Source: SAR116 cluster bacterium AG-426-I14 (GTDB taxonomy: Bacteria > Pseudomonadota > Alphaproteobacteria > Puniceispirillales > Marisalimonadaceae). Taken from it: a stretch of DNA of 64,000 nucleotides. The stretch lies in contig QCNS01000006.1 of the NCBI GenBank assembly GCA_003210055.1, positions 30,469 through 94,468 of the forward strand, in the 5' to 3' direction. Positions 48,603-57,728 of the stretch are shown piece after piece. Each line of letters opens with the position of its first letter. The stretch's first letter is position 1. Under the pieces are notes generated by a model. It was given only the letters and a program-made list of their open reading frames with translations, ran no database searches and was not told the origin of the DNA. The position numbers and the translations under genes were made by a program.

Positions 48603-49742
48603 ATGAAACAGATAATTGATAATATAGAGGTTTATATACTAACGGGTCCTAAAGAGAAAAGACCGCACTGGGTTAGTCATTTTATAGTACCAACAGCTAA
48701 TGAATTATTGGTAAAAATAAAAACAAAGCAAGGTTTGGAAGGTTTTGGAATAGCAACAAATTATTCTGACATAAATCCTATAATTGAGGTTTTCAAGACA
48801 GATTTTTTAGATAATATCATTGGAATGGACGCAACTTGTCCCGAAGTGATTTATGAAAAAATTTTTAATTTAACTTCTCAAAAACTTTCATTTGAAAAAA
48901 AATGGGGTAAAGAACCATTAATAAGAATTTCGGCTGCAATTGATATAGCATGTTGGGATTTAATTGGAAAAGCAAGTGGTTTTCCTTTATATAAATTATT
49001 TGGTGGTTACAGAGATAAAGTCCCATGTTATGTAACATGTGCATATTATAGAGATGGAAAAGATAATAAAGAATTAAAAGATGAAATAGAAATGTTAGTT
49101 GGTCAAGGGCACCAAGGTTTTAAAGGTAAAGTTGGTGGACTTAGTTTAAGAGAAGACTTAGAACGTATGAATATTATTAGAGATGTGATTGGTGATGAAA
49201 AATCCCTAATGATTGACGTTAATAGAGCCTGGGATTTAAAAACTGCTATTGAAGCTGTCAATCTTTTGAAACCAATTAATCCATTTTGGTTGGAGGAACC
49301 TGTTCGATGGGCAGACGATAGAAGAGAATTAAAATTGCTGTCACAGAAAACAGATATTCCAATTTCAGGTGGTGAGAGTGAATTGACTATTTATGGTTGT
49401 AGATCAATGTTAGAAGAACAAGCAATTCAAATTCTTCAGTTCGATTGCACTATGTTTGGAGGTTTTACAGCTGGGAAAAAACTATCTGCTTTATGTGAGG
49501 TGAATCATGTAGATATAGCTCCTCATCATGATTGTTTTATACATGCTCATATTGTTGCAGGAAGTCCATCAGGATTAATTGTAGAATCTTTTACCGATCC
49601 TGAGAGAGATCCTTTACAGGCAGAATTGTTTACTAATCCTCCAAAAATTGAAAATGGGTGGCTTTTTCTAAATGAAGAACCTGGCTTAGGATTAAACCTA
49701 TCAAAAGATGCTTTAGCTAAGTTTGGAAATAAGATTTTATGA
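48603..49742 (+). CDS. Mandelate racemase/muconate lactonizing enzyme family protein
   Basis: 379 residues of the enolase superfamily. Catalytic set: KxK (Lys174, Lys176), metal ligands Asp205, Glu231 and Glu258, and His308 in APHHD, giving a mandelate racemase-type active site that abstracts a proton alpha to a carboxylate. Such enzymes are often acid-sugar dehydratases; the substrate is not evident. It lies beside an acyl-CoA ligase and downstream of a TRAP importer. Divergent from the ligase. Confidence 0.88.
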   Translation: MKQIIDNIEVYILTGPKEKRPHWVSHFIVPTANELLVKIKTKQGLEGFGIATNYSDINPIIEVFKTDFLDNIIGMDATCPEVIYEKIFNLTSQKLSFEKKWGKEPLIRISAAIDIACWDLIGKASGFPLYKLFGGYRDKVPCYVTCAYYRDGKDNKELKDEIEMLVGQGHQGFKGKVGGLSLREDLERMNIIRDVIGDEKSLMIDVNRAWDLKTAIEAVNLLKPINPFWLEEPVRWADDRRELKLLSQKTDIPISGGESELTIYGCRSMLEEQAIQILQFDCTMFGGFTAGKKLSALCEVNHVDIAPHHDCFIHAHIVAGSPSGLIVESFTDPERDPLQAELFTNPPKIENGWLFLNEEPGLGLNLSKDALAKFGNKIL

Positions 49743-49763
49743 CAATTAAATTTGTATATTTGA

Positions 49764-50759
49764 ATGAATAATCAAAGTTTAGAATTTTCAGTTGCTCCAA
49801 TGATGAAATGGACCGACCATCATTGTAGGTATTTTCATAGACTAATTACTAAAAAAGCGTTGCTATATTCTGAAATGATTTCTGCAGATGCTTTAGTTTA
49901 TGGACCGACTGATAGGTTGTTGTTTACCAATGATTTCGACCATAAAACTATCATACAGATAGGTGGAAGTAATAGAAAAAATATGACTAGAGCAGCCTAT
50001 AAAATTCAAAAAAGTGGATACAAAGAAGTAAATTTAAATATTGGGTGTCCTTCAAACAGAGTTCAGGCAGGAAATTTTGGAGCTTGTTTGATGGAGAAGC
50101 CAAATTTAATTGTAGATTGTATAAAAAGTATTCAAGATAAATGTGACGTTAACATTTCAGTAAAATGTAGAGTTGGCACTGATAAAATGGATAATAAGGA
50201 CTTTTTTAACTTCATAGATTTAGTATCAAAGTCTGGGATAAATAAGTTCGTTGTGCATGCTAGAAAAGCAATTTTAAATGGATTAAGTCCTAAACAAAAC
50301 AGAGAGGTTCCGCCTTTAAATTACGCATTAGTTGCATTATTGAAGAAGAGATATAAGCATCTAAAAATTATTTTAAACGGAGGTATTAAATCGATTGAAA
50401 CAGGTTATTCGCAGGTTAAAAAAAATAATTTAGACGGATTTATGATAGGCAGAGAAGCTTATCAAAATCCATATATTTTAATTGAAGTTGATAGGATGTA
50501 TAAAGAAAAAAATGTTTCCTTGTTAAGACATGAAATTGCATTTAATGTGGCAGAATATATTGACAAATTTTGTAATTCTTTTGTAAATGAAGATTTCAGA
50601 ATATTACGACACATTTTAGGTTTATATAATGGAATGCCAGGTTCTAAAGCTTGGAGAAAAAAACTTGTACAAAAAACAAATTATAAGAGAATGGGAGATA
50701 AATTAAGGTTTGCAACTGATGAAATTGAAAAATATATTAACATAAAAAGAGTTGCATAA
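49764..50759 (+). CDS. dusA: tRNA-dihydrouridine synthase A
   Basis: 331 residues, FMN-dependent TIM barrel. SVAPMMKWTDHHCRYFHRLI at the N-terminus is the DusA signature; NIGCPSNRVQAGNFGACLM carries the catalytic Cys. It reduces uridines in the D-loop of tRNA. It follows the enolase-superfamily gene by 21 bases. Confidence 0.95.
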   Translation: MNNQSLEFSVAPMMKWTDHHCRYFHRLITKKALLYSEMISADALVYGPTDRLLFTNDFDHKTIIQIGGSNRKNMTRAAYKIQKSGYKEVNLNIGCPSNRVQAGNFGACLMEKPNLIVDCIKSIQDKCDVNISVKCRVGTDKMDNKDFFNFIDLVSKSGINKFVVHARKAILNGLSPKQNREVPPLNYALVALLKKRYKHLKIILNGGIKSIETGYSQVKKNNLDGFMIGREAYQNPYILIEVDRMYKEKNVSLLRHEIAFNVAEYIDKFCNSFVNEDFRILRHILGLYNGMPGSKAWRKKLVQKTNYKRMGDKLRFATDEIEKYINIKRVA

Positions 50760-50788
50760 ATCAATCATATAATAATCGGATTCAAACA

Positions 50789-51382
50789 ATGGCAGTTGAA
50801 AATAAAAAAGACAAAATAAAATCAGATATTCCAGTTCAAAAAGAAGGATATAAATCTTTGCTTGAAATGGGTCCACTTTTGTTATTTTTTGCTGTTAATT
50901 ACTTTTATGGTATTTTTGCTGGAACCGCCATTTTAGTAGTAAGCACAATTATTTCATTAGTGATTTCAAGAGTATTATATAAAAGTATTCCAATGCTAGC
51001 AGCTTTTGGATGCGTTGCGGTTGTTCTGTTTGGAAGTCTGACATTAATTTTTGATAATGATTTATTTATAAAAATTAAACCTACTGTTGTTTCTCTTATT
51101 ATTGCTGGAATATTACTTTTAGGTAAAGTTATGGGTAAAAATCCTTTGGCTATTGTGATGAAATCGTCTATAAGTCTTCAAGAAGAAGGGTGGACAAAAT
51201 TAACTTTGTTATGGGTATTTATGTTTATTGTGATGGCTATTGCAAATGAAATTGCTTGGAGAAATTTAACAACAGACCAGTGGGTGTCATTTAAAGCTTT
51301 CGGTATTCCTGTGTTATCAGTTTTTTTTGGCCTACTTTCATTACCGATTCTAAAGAAATATCAAATAGAAAAAAAGATTTAG
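50789..51382 (+). CDS. yciB: Septation protein A / YciB family
   Basis: 197 residues with five hydrophobic helices and the family-typical GPLLLFFAVNYFYGIFAGT and NEIAWRNLTTDQWVSFKAFG. YciB/IspZ proteins affect cell envelope synthesis and division. The last four bases (TTAG) contain both its stop and that of ccmI on the other strand. Confidence 0.9.
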   Translation: MAVENKKDKIKSDIPVQKEGYKSLLEMGPLLLFFAVNYFYGIFAGTAILVVSTIISLVISRVLYKSIPMLAAFGCVAVVLFGSLTLIFDNDLFIKIKPTVVSLIIAGILLLGKVMGKNPLAIVMKSSISLQEEGWTKLTLLWVFMFIVMAIANEIAWRNLTTDQWVSFKAFGIPVLSVFFGLLSLPILKKYQIEKKI

Positions 51383-52056
51383 TTAATTACTTTGCTTAAT
51401 TTGTTTTTAACTAATAAAAAAAATGGACTATCTTTTTTTAAGTTAATTAAAAGCTTAGACCAAATTTGTTGAGCTGTTTGCATGTCTCCTATTTGTTCAT
51501 AATAAAGTCCTAAAATAAAATTAGCACCTTCATCTCTAGGATTGTTTTGAATAACATCCAGTGTTAAATTTTTAATCTTTAGCCCTACTATTCCTTCATT
51601 TTTTTTTAATAATGCTTGAGCCAAAAGAGACTTGACTGTGGAATTATTTTCAAATTTTAAGATTTTACTCAAAGTTTCAATTTCTGATTCATTATCACCT
51701 ATAATAGCATAGTTCGAGGCTAACAATAAAAGTAGGGAAGAATTATTTGGGCTAGTTAAAACTTCTTTTTCTAAAAATATTATATTTTCTTTCGTTTGAA
51801 TAATTTTATTTTTCAAATCTTCTTTTGACTTCAATTTATTTATTTTATTTGACTGCAATAATTCCTCAGAATAGTTTGGAAAACCAATATAGTTATATGT
51901 AACGAAAACACCAACAAATAAAGAAGCAATATAAAAAATTAAAAAAGCAAGAGATTTTTTAGATATATTCTTTGAATTAAGACCTGTTTTAAACTTTAAA
52001 TCAAACAACCAAAATGAAAATATAATTGAAATAATAAGTATTAAAAAATAAGTCAT
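51379..52056 (-). CDS. ccmI: Cytochrome c maturation protein CcmI
   Basis: 225 residues: two N-terminal membrane helices (about 1-18 and 34-55) and a C-terminal TPR-like domain (LLASNYAIIGDNESEIETL; FILGLYYEQIGDMQTAQQIW). CcmI presents apocytochrome c to the heme lyase. It overlaps ccmH by 4 bases and is the last gene of the ccm operon. Confidence 0.82.
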   Translation of the reverse strand: MTYFLILIISIIFSFWLFDLKFKTGLNSKNISKKSLAFLIFYIASLFVGVFVTYNYIGFPNYSEELLQSNKINKLKSKEDLKNKIIQTKENIIFLEKEVLTSPNNSSLLLLLASNYAIIGDNESEIETLSKILKFENNSTVKSLLAQALLKKNEGIVGLKIKNLTLDVIQNNPRDEGANFILGLYYEQIGDMQTAQQIWSKLLINLKKDSPFFLLVKNKLSKVIN

Positions 52057-52454
52057 TTTCTTCTTAATTTTACATATTTAAAAATAAAAAACATTAACCC
52101 AAAAAGTAAACAAAAAAACGGCATAAGCCACAACATTAAGGTGTTAATTTGGATAGGTGGTTCAAAGAGTATATAATCACCGTATCTCGATTGTAGAAAT
52201 TTATAAATGTAATCCTTATTTTTACCTTCTAATAATTTTGCTTTAATCATCCTTCTTACATCGATTGCAAATTGAGAGTTAGAGCTTTCAACAGTTTCAT
52301 TTCTGCAAACTAAACATCTTATATTTTTTGAAATTTGATTTACTTCATTAAGTATTAAATCAGATTTATTTACTTCTTGATTTGCGCTACAAATATTACT
52401 AAATAGCAACATGTAGGCAAAAAATAAAAAAGTGTTTTTAATCATTTTTTTCAA
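52053..52454 (-). CDS. ccmH: Cytochrome c maturation protein CcmH
   Basis: 133 residues with a signal peptide, the redox pair CLVC in KNIRCLVCRNETV and a C-terminal membrane helix. CcmH reduces the heme-binding cysteines of apocytochrome c. This is the short form without the fused TPR part, which is encoded separately as ccmI. It overlaps ccmG by 17 bases. Confidence 0.93.
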   Translation of the reverse strand: MKKMIKNTFLFFAYMLLFSNICSANQEVNKSDLILNEVNQISKNIRCLVCRNETVESSNSQFAIDVRRMIKAKLLEGKNKDYIYKFLQSRYGDYILFEPPIQINTLMLWLMPFFCLLFGLMFFIFKYVKLRRK

Positions 52455-52974
52455 TTAAGGGTAAAATCTTATTTTTCATATGTTCGTGGTTAATTGGTCC
52501 TGTATGTTTGAATATTATTTTCCCATCCTTATTAACAACAAATGTCTCTGGTACTCCATAAACACCCCATTCAATAGCAATAGTGCCTGATTGGTCAATT
52601 CCAATTTCATGATAAGGGTTACCAAAATTATTTAGAAAATTAATCATATCTATTTCCTTATCTTTGTATGAAATTCCAATTATATCAATTTTTGATGAAA
52701 GTTGATTTAATAAAGGAGCTTCAATTTTACATGGAAGACACCATGATGCAAAAAAATTTACAACAAATTTTCTATTTTTATATTTTTCTACATTTATGAA
52801 ATCACCTTTTCCAAATTTTATGATATTAGCATCCGGCATACTTTTTCCAAGGAGTGGAGATTTAATTTCATCAAATGATGAGTTGACTTTCATTTTTTCA
52901 AATTTGATTTGGAAAATAACCAAAAGAGATAAAAAAAATAAAAAGGGAACCAAATATATAAATTTAATTTTCAA
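52438..52974 (-). CDS. ccmG: Thiol:disulfide interchange protein CcmG (DsbE)
   Basis: 178 residues, an N-terminal membrane anchor and a thioredoxin domain with FFASWCLPCKIEAP. It passes electrons from a DsbD-type reductase (a candidate lies at 24419-26314) to CcmH and the apocytochrome. GVYGVPETFVV is the cis-Pro loop. It overlaps ccmF by 11 bases. Confidence 0.93.
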   Translation of the reverse strand: MKIKFIYLVPFLFFLSLLVIFQIKFEKMKVNSSFDEIKSPLLGKSMPDANIIKFGKGDFINVEKYKNRKFVVNFFASWCLPCKIEAPLLNQLSSKIDIIGISYKDKEIDMINFLNNFGNPYHEIGIDQSGTIAIEWGVYGVPETFVVNKDGKIIFKHTGPINHEHMKNKILPLIEKND

Positions 52975-54898
52975 TTTTTTTCTTTCTAATAATTTGGATT
53001 ATTGAAATAAAACCACCTAAAGCCATTAAGGCAACTCCATACCAAATCCATGATACAAGTGGATTTAAATACGCTCTAACAGTCCATCCTGTATTAAGGT
53101 TCCCTTTGCCAAAAACTATATAAATATCACCTAAAAAAGAATTTAAAATCCCTGCTTCAGTTGTTTGATTTCTTTCAACTGGATAAAATCTTTTTTCTGA
53201 GATAATTGTTTTAATAAATTTTCCTTTAGAGTAAACATTAAATTCAGCAGATTTAGATAGAAAGTTTGGTCCATTAACATCATTTATTTTAGAGAATAAT
53301 ATCTCGTATTTACCTAGTTTAAACTTATCATTTAGATTGATTTTTTTTTCAATTTCTTCTTTGAAAAACTGTTCTCCAGTTACGCCGGCCAAGAAAACCG
53401 CAACTCCAAGATGAGCAAAAATCATTCCAAAAAAGTTTTTTGGAAGTGATTTTAATCTTTTTGTGATACTTAAATTTCTTTTATTTGAATTGAGTTTATT
53501 AAAACATTCTAAACTAACAGAAATAAATAGAGATATAGATAATGATCCACATATAATAGCAAAAATTGATGAGGGTTTTAAGAAGTAAAAAATAATAATA
53601 CCAATTAATGTTAAACCTGAGAAGATTAGCAATTTGTTTAACAAAATTTTAATTCCTGATTTTCCCCATGATAAAAAAGGAGCAATAGCCATAAGTAGGA
53701 TAAATGGAATTAAAATTGGTGCAAACGTTCTATTGTAATAAGTTGGACCAATGGATATTTTAGAATTATTTATTAACTCTAAAACCAATGGATATAATGT
53801 ACCTATTAAAATCGTTATAGTTGCAATTACAAGAAACAGATTGTTCAATAGCAAAGCTGTTTCCCTTGAAAATAAAAAATATTTAACATTTTTTTGAGTA
53901 TTTCTAAAACTATAAATTAATAAAGGTATTCCAGTAGATAAACCTAATATAATCAGAATAAAAATTCCTCTATACGGATCTGATGCAAAGGCATGAACAG
54001 ATGTAAGTAATCCAGATCTAACAATAAATGTTCCTAATAAAGAGAATGAAAAACCAAGTATAGCTAACAGAATTGTCCAGTTCATAAAATTTTGTTTTTT
54101 TTCAGCTACATTTATTGAATGAATTAAAGCTGTAGCTATCAACCACGGCATCAATGACGCATTTTCAACTGGATCCCAAAACCACCATCCACCCCAGCCT
54201 AATTCATAATATGCCCACCAACTTCCCAAAGCTATTCCGAGGGACAGAAAACACCAAGAAAATAAAGTCCATGGACGAAGATAGATGACCCAATTTTGAT
54301 TTAGGTTTTTTGTTATTAAACTTGCAACAGCAAAAGAAAATGACAAAGAAAGTCCTACGTATCCGACATAAAGTAGAGGTGGATGAAAAGCTAATCCGGG
54401 ATCTTGAAGAAGAGGATTAAGACCTAAACCTTCTAAAGGAGGATTAGATGATCTTTGGAAAGGATTCGATAGAAATAAAATAAAGAGCAAAAAGAAGAAA
54501 ATGATGATATTTTGAATGCCTAGAATATTACTAAAAAAATTGTTTTTTGGAATATTTTTATTAATAGAAAACAAAAAAGTAAACAAAGTTAAAATCAAAA
54601 TCCATAACAATAATGAACCTTCATGATTTCCCCAAAGACCAGAAACTTTATATATCATAGGCTTAGTTGTATGTGAGTTATTTGCAATTAGATTTAATGA
54701 GAATTCAGAATTAATAAAACCATATTCTAAAATCAAAAATGATGTGAGAACAAATAAAAAATTTAAATTTGAAATTTTTCTAATTATCAATAAATTTTTT
54801 TCACAAAAATTGACTATATTTAATCCAAAAGGGAAGAAAGCACAAAATGAAAAAAATAGTGCAAAGATTAATAGTAAATGTCCAAACTCGTAAATCAA
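52964..54898 (-). CDS. ccmF: Heme lyase subunit CcmF
   Basis: 644 residues, about fifteen helices. The WGGWWFWDPVENASLMPWL heme-handling (WWD) motif lies around residues 230-250, with GLGLNPLLQDPGLAFHPPLL upstream. It attaches heme from CcmE to apocytochrome c. It starts 3 bases after the ccmE stop. Confidence 0.96.
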   Translation of the reverse strand: MIYEFGHLLLIFALFFSFCAFFPFGLNIVNFCEKNLLIIRKISNLNFLFVLTSFLILEYGFINSEFSLNLIANNSHTTKPMIYKVSGLWGNHEGSLLLWILILTLFTFLFSINKNIPKNNFFSNILGIQNIIIFFFLLFILFLSNPFQRSSNPPLEGLGLNPLLQDPGLAFHPPLLYVGYVGLSLSFSFAVASLITKNLNQNWVIYLRPWTLFSWCFLSLGIALGSWWAYYELGWGGWWFWDPVENASLMPWLIATALIHSINVAEKKQNFMNWTILLAILGFSFSLLGTFIVRSGLLTSVHAFASDPYRGIFILIILGLSTGIPLLIYSFRNTQKNVKYFLFSRETALLLNNLFLVIATITILIGTLYPLVLELINNSKISIGPTYYNRTFAPILIPFILLMAIAPFLSWGKSGIKILLNKLLIFSGLTLIGIIIFYFLKPSSIFAIICGSLSISLFISVSLECFNKLNSNKRNLSITKRLKSLPKNFFGMIFAHLGVAVFLAGVTGEQFFKEEIEKKINLNDKFKLGKYEILFSKINDVNGPNFLSKSAEFNVYSKGKFIKTIISEKRFYPVERNQTTEAGILNSFLGDIYIVFGKGNLNTGWTVRAYLNPLVSWIWYGVALMALGGFISIIQIIRKKKIEN

Positions 54899-54901
54899 AA
54901 A

Positions 54902-55336
54902 TTAATTACCTTTCCAATTACCTTCTTTTTTTAAAATATCAGCAACTTCTTTAGGCATATAATTTTCATCATGTTTTGCAAGAATTTCTGTTGCTTCTAG
55001 TAAATCTTTTTTAAAATATCCTTCAATGACAACTCCTTGGCCTTCTCTAAATAAATCTGGAAGAATTCCATCATATATCACATTTATTTTATTTTTTTGA
55101 TCTGTAACTGCAAATTTTACAATTGAATTATTTTGATAAAGTGAATTTTTTACTACTAAACCACCAATTCTAATTTTATTTTGATTTTCTTGATATTTAA
55201 ACTTTTCTAGTGTTTCAGTAGGTGAATAGAAAAAGACTATATTATCTTTAAGGGCATCAAGAACTAAAAAAGTAGTTATTGTAAAAACTAATATAATAGA
55301 AAAGATTACTATTGAACGTTGAGCTTTAGGATTCAT
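54902..55336 (-). CDS. ccmE: Heme chaperone CcmE
   Basis: 144 residues with an N-terminal membrane anchor and an OB-fold. His122 in LAKHDENYMP covalently binds heme during transfer from CcmC to CcmF. The motif is canonical. The 21-base gap upstream separates it from ccmD. Confidence 0.95.
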   Translation of the reverse strand: MNPKAQRSIVIFSIILVFTITTFLVLDALKDNIVFFYSPTETLEKFKYQENQNKIRIGGLVVKNSLYQNNSIVKFAVTDQKNKINVIYDGILPDLFREGQGVVIEGYFKKDLLEATEILAKHDENYMPKEVADILKKEGNWKGN

Positions 55337-55357
55337 GACAAAAAGTTAAAATTAAGT

Positions 55358-55507
55358 TTATTTATTTTTTAAAATTGTTATTTTATTTCTAATTTTCCTG
55401 TGCAAGTAATAAGTTCTAAACCAAATAAAAATCATGCCTGAAAAAGTTATGAAATAACTAGCCCATATATAAAAATTATATTTTCCAAAATTTAATAATT
55501 CTTGCAT
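55358..55507 (-). CDS. ccmD: Heme exporter protein CcmD, 49 residues
   Basis: Small gene between ccmC and ccmE, too short for usual ORF cutoffs. It starts MQELLNFGKYNFYIWASY, the conserved CcmD opening, followed by one membrane helix and a basic tail. CcmD is needed to release holo-CcmE from the CcmABC complex. It begins two bases after ccmC's stop. Confidence 0.9.
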   Translation of the reverse strand: MQELLNFGKYNFYIWASYFITFSGMIFIWFRTYYLHRKIRNKITILKNK

Positions 55508-55509
55508 AT

Positions 55510-56226
55510 TTAATTAGATTTGAGCCTTAAAGAGTTATATTTTTTATTCATTAGTTTTATTTTAATATTTACAACTATTATATAGGTTGAAAAACAAAAA
55601 AATCCAATCATCATAATAGAAAGTGGTAATAACATTTCATTACTAATTGTTGGGCCATCAAGTCTGAGGATACTTGAAGGTTGATGCAAAGTATTCCACC
55701 AATCAACAGAAAATTTTATTATAGGAAGATTGATAGCTCCTAAAATCGATAAGATTGATGCTGGTTTTGATCCATCTATTTCTCTATCAAATGCATTAGA
55801 GAGAGCAATAAAAGAAATGTAAAATATTGTTAAAATTAACATTGATGTTAGTCTTGCATCCCATACCCACCAGGTTCCCCACATAGGTTTGCCCCATAAT
55901 GAACCAGTTATTAAAGTTAAGACAGCAAAAAATAATCCCATTGGAGCAATACTTCTACCACAAACATCTGCTAATGGATGTTTCCAAATTAAATATACTG
56001 CAGAAGAAATAGCTAAGGAAAAATATAAAATAGAAGCAAGCCAAGCTGAGGGAACATGAACATACATTATTCTTACCGTATCACCTTGCTGATAGTCTTC
56101 AGGACTAGCTATTAGAGAAAAGTATAACCCACAAATGATTAATAATAATGAAAATATCCCAAATATTGGTTCCCAAAATTTAAAAAAATTTAAAAATCTT
56201 CTAGGGTTTGCTAAATAATTTATCAT
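55510..56226 (-). CDS. ccmC: Heme export/transfer protein CcmC
   Basis: 238 residues with six helices. WGTWWVWDARLTSML is the tryptophan-rich heme motif, flanked by periplasmic His in YVHVPSAWL and WNTLHQPSS. CcmC loads heme onto CcmE. It lies 8 bases after ccmB. Confidence 0.95.
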   Translation of the reverse strand: MINYLANPRRFLNFFKFWEPIFGIFSLLLIICGLYFSLIASPEDYQQGDTVRIMYVHVPSAWLASILYFSLAISSAVYLIWKHPLADVCGRSIAPMGLFFAVLTLITGSLWGKPMWGTWWVWDARLTSMLILTIFYISFIALSNAFDREIDGSKPASILSILGAINLPIIKFSVDWWNTLHQPSSILRLDGPTISNEMLLPLSIMMIGFFCFSTYIIVVNIKIKLMNKKYNSLRLKSN

Positions 56227-56234
56227 AATAAGGC

Positions 56235-56906
56235 CTATTTGCTTAATGCTATCCTTACAGATGCAGCAGTTAAAATTGGTGATAATATAATTAATATTAA
56301 AGAGAAAGATATTAATAAATATAAGTTTGGATAAGGATTTAGATTAGATTTTAAAGCTTCGCAAGTACTAATACCAAAAATAAGGACTGGTATTGTTAAT
56401 GGAAGAATAAGTAATGAAGATATAATATTTCCTGTTCTTGCACCTAAAGTTAAAGACGAACATATTGAACCTACAAGACATATTGCAAGACTGCCTATTA
56501 TAAAAACTATTAAATTCCAAACAATCAAATAAGATTTAATTCCTAAAATAAAGGATAAAATTGCTAAAGTTGTAATAATAGGAAACATTAGAGTTAACCA
56601 ATAAGTAAGACACTTAATTAATAACACTATTTCTAATAGAATAGGACTGTAAGATAATTGTTCTAACCAACCATTTTTAAAATCATTAAGGTAAATTTTA
56701 TCAAGAGAGGGTATAATAGACATAATTAATGCTATCCAAAGTACTGCATTAGATAAAAAACTTAATTTGTCAGGTTGAGGCCCTATTGCTAGCGGGAAAA
56801 GCATCACTATTGTTACCATAAAAGCAATTGTGCTCATAAAATCTGACAAAGACCTTGAGTAAATTTTCAAGTCTCTTGTAATAAGTGTTAAAATAATTTT
56901 GTACAA
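56235..56906 (-). CDS. ccmB: Heme exporter subunit CcmB
   Basis: 223 residues with six helices. RDLKIYSRSLSDFM near the N-terminus and the FPLAIGPQPDKL stretch are typical. It is the membrane partner of the CcmA ATPase in the complex that releases heme-CcmE. It lies 11 bases after ccmA. Confidence 0.93.
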   Translation of the reverse strand: MYKIILTLITRDLKIYSRSLSDFMSTIAFMVTIVMLFPLAIGPQPDKLSFLSNAVLWIALIMSIIPSLDKIYLNDFKNGWLEQLSYSPILLEIVLLIKCLTYWLTLMFPIITTLAILSFILGIKSYLIVWNLIVFIIGSLAICLVGSICSSLTLGARTGNIISSLLILPLTIPVLIFGISTCEALKSNLNPYPNLYLLISFSLILIILSPILTAASVRIALSK

Positions 56907-56917
56907 AGGTTCCTCAA

Positions 56918-57523
56918 TTAATTTAATCTAATATAGTTAATTTTAAAATTAGATATACTTTTGTCATGAGACGACATTATTATAGTACCTTTACTTTCAA
57001 TAAATTGTTTTAATAGTAATTTGAAAATTTGCTTTCCGTCATCATCTAAATTATTTGTAGGTTCATCAAGTAACCAAAATTTAATATTATTACGAGAAGA
57101 AAAAAAAAGTTTACATAAGTCAGTTTTTCTTTTTATTCCATCAGAACATTGAGAAATTAAAATATTTTTAAAATTCAATATTTTAATTTTCATCAATTTT
57201 TCTTCTATTTCTTTATTAGAAAAATTCCATCCTCTTATTCCTAGCCAGATCTTTATATTCTCCATAACTGAAAGTTCATTTGACAGAGAATTTTGACTTC
57301 CAATATAAATATGATTTTGTAACCATTCATAAGTATTATAATTTTTGTTAATAATTCCTTTGTTTGGAGATATAAAACCCGCAATCATTTTAATCAAAGT
57401 GGTTTTTCCTGAACCATTTTTACCCTTTATTACATTCAAACCTGGGCTAACAAAACATTGATTGAAATCAGAAAATAAAAGTTTATTTCCTCTATAAATT
57501 TCAATATTTTCTAATATAATCAT
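56918..57523 (-). CDS. ccmA: Heme exporter ATPase CcmA
   Basis: 201-residue ABC ATPase. Walker A GKNGSGKTT and Walker B FWLLDEPTNNLD are intact, with the switch His in SSHDKS. The signature loop reads QCSDGIKRKTDL, a diverged form of LSxGQ that is odd but tolerated in CcmA proteins. First gene of the nine-gene ccm operon. Confidence 0.92.
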   Translation of the reverse strand: MIILENIEIYRGNKLLFSDFNQCFVSPGLNVIKGKNGSGKTTLIKMIAGFISPNKGIINKNYNTYEWLQNHIYIGSQNSLSNELSVMENIKIWLGIRGWNFSNKEIEEKLMKIKILNFKNILISQCSDGIKRKTDLCKLFFSSRNNIKFWLLDEPTNNLDDDGKQIFKLLLKQFIESKGTIIMSSHDKSISNFKINYIRLN

Positions 57524-57728
57524 AATTTTTTATTTTAATTGGACATTTTACTTTATCATAACTTCAAATATGCATGTATGAAATAATGAAAATTGAGCAA
57601 TATAAATTAATAATTTTTCTTTTGAAAAGTTAAAAAGACATCTCTAAGTTATTTCTATATGATTTAATTTCCTTATACTGTCAAGCAATCTATATTGCTA
57701 ATAGTATAATTTCTCTAGGAGAAAGTTT
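57524..57728. other. 205-base divergent gap between ccmA and the CoA-transferase gene
   Basis: AT-rich with no credible ORF. The half next to the CoA-transferase contains the inverted repeat and -10 box listed separately. The ccmA side shows no clear promoter. Confidence 0.6.
57684..57722 (+). promoter_or_regulatory. Candidate promoter with operator-like inverted repeat and RBS
   Basis: AGCAAT (57684-57689) and ATTGCT (57694-57699) form a 6-base inverted repeat with a 4-base spacer, just upstream of a perfect TATAAT (57705-57710). AGGAGA (57717-57722) is the ribosome binding site. The repeat covers the area between -35 and -10, where a repressor would act. No clear -35 is seen, which fits an activator-dependent promoter. 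Confidence 0.45.
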
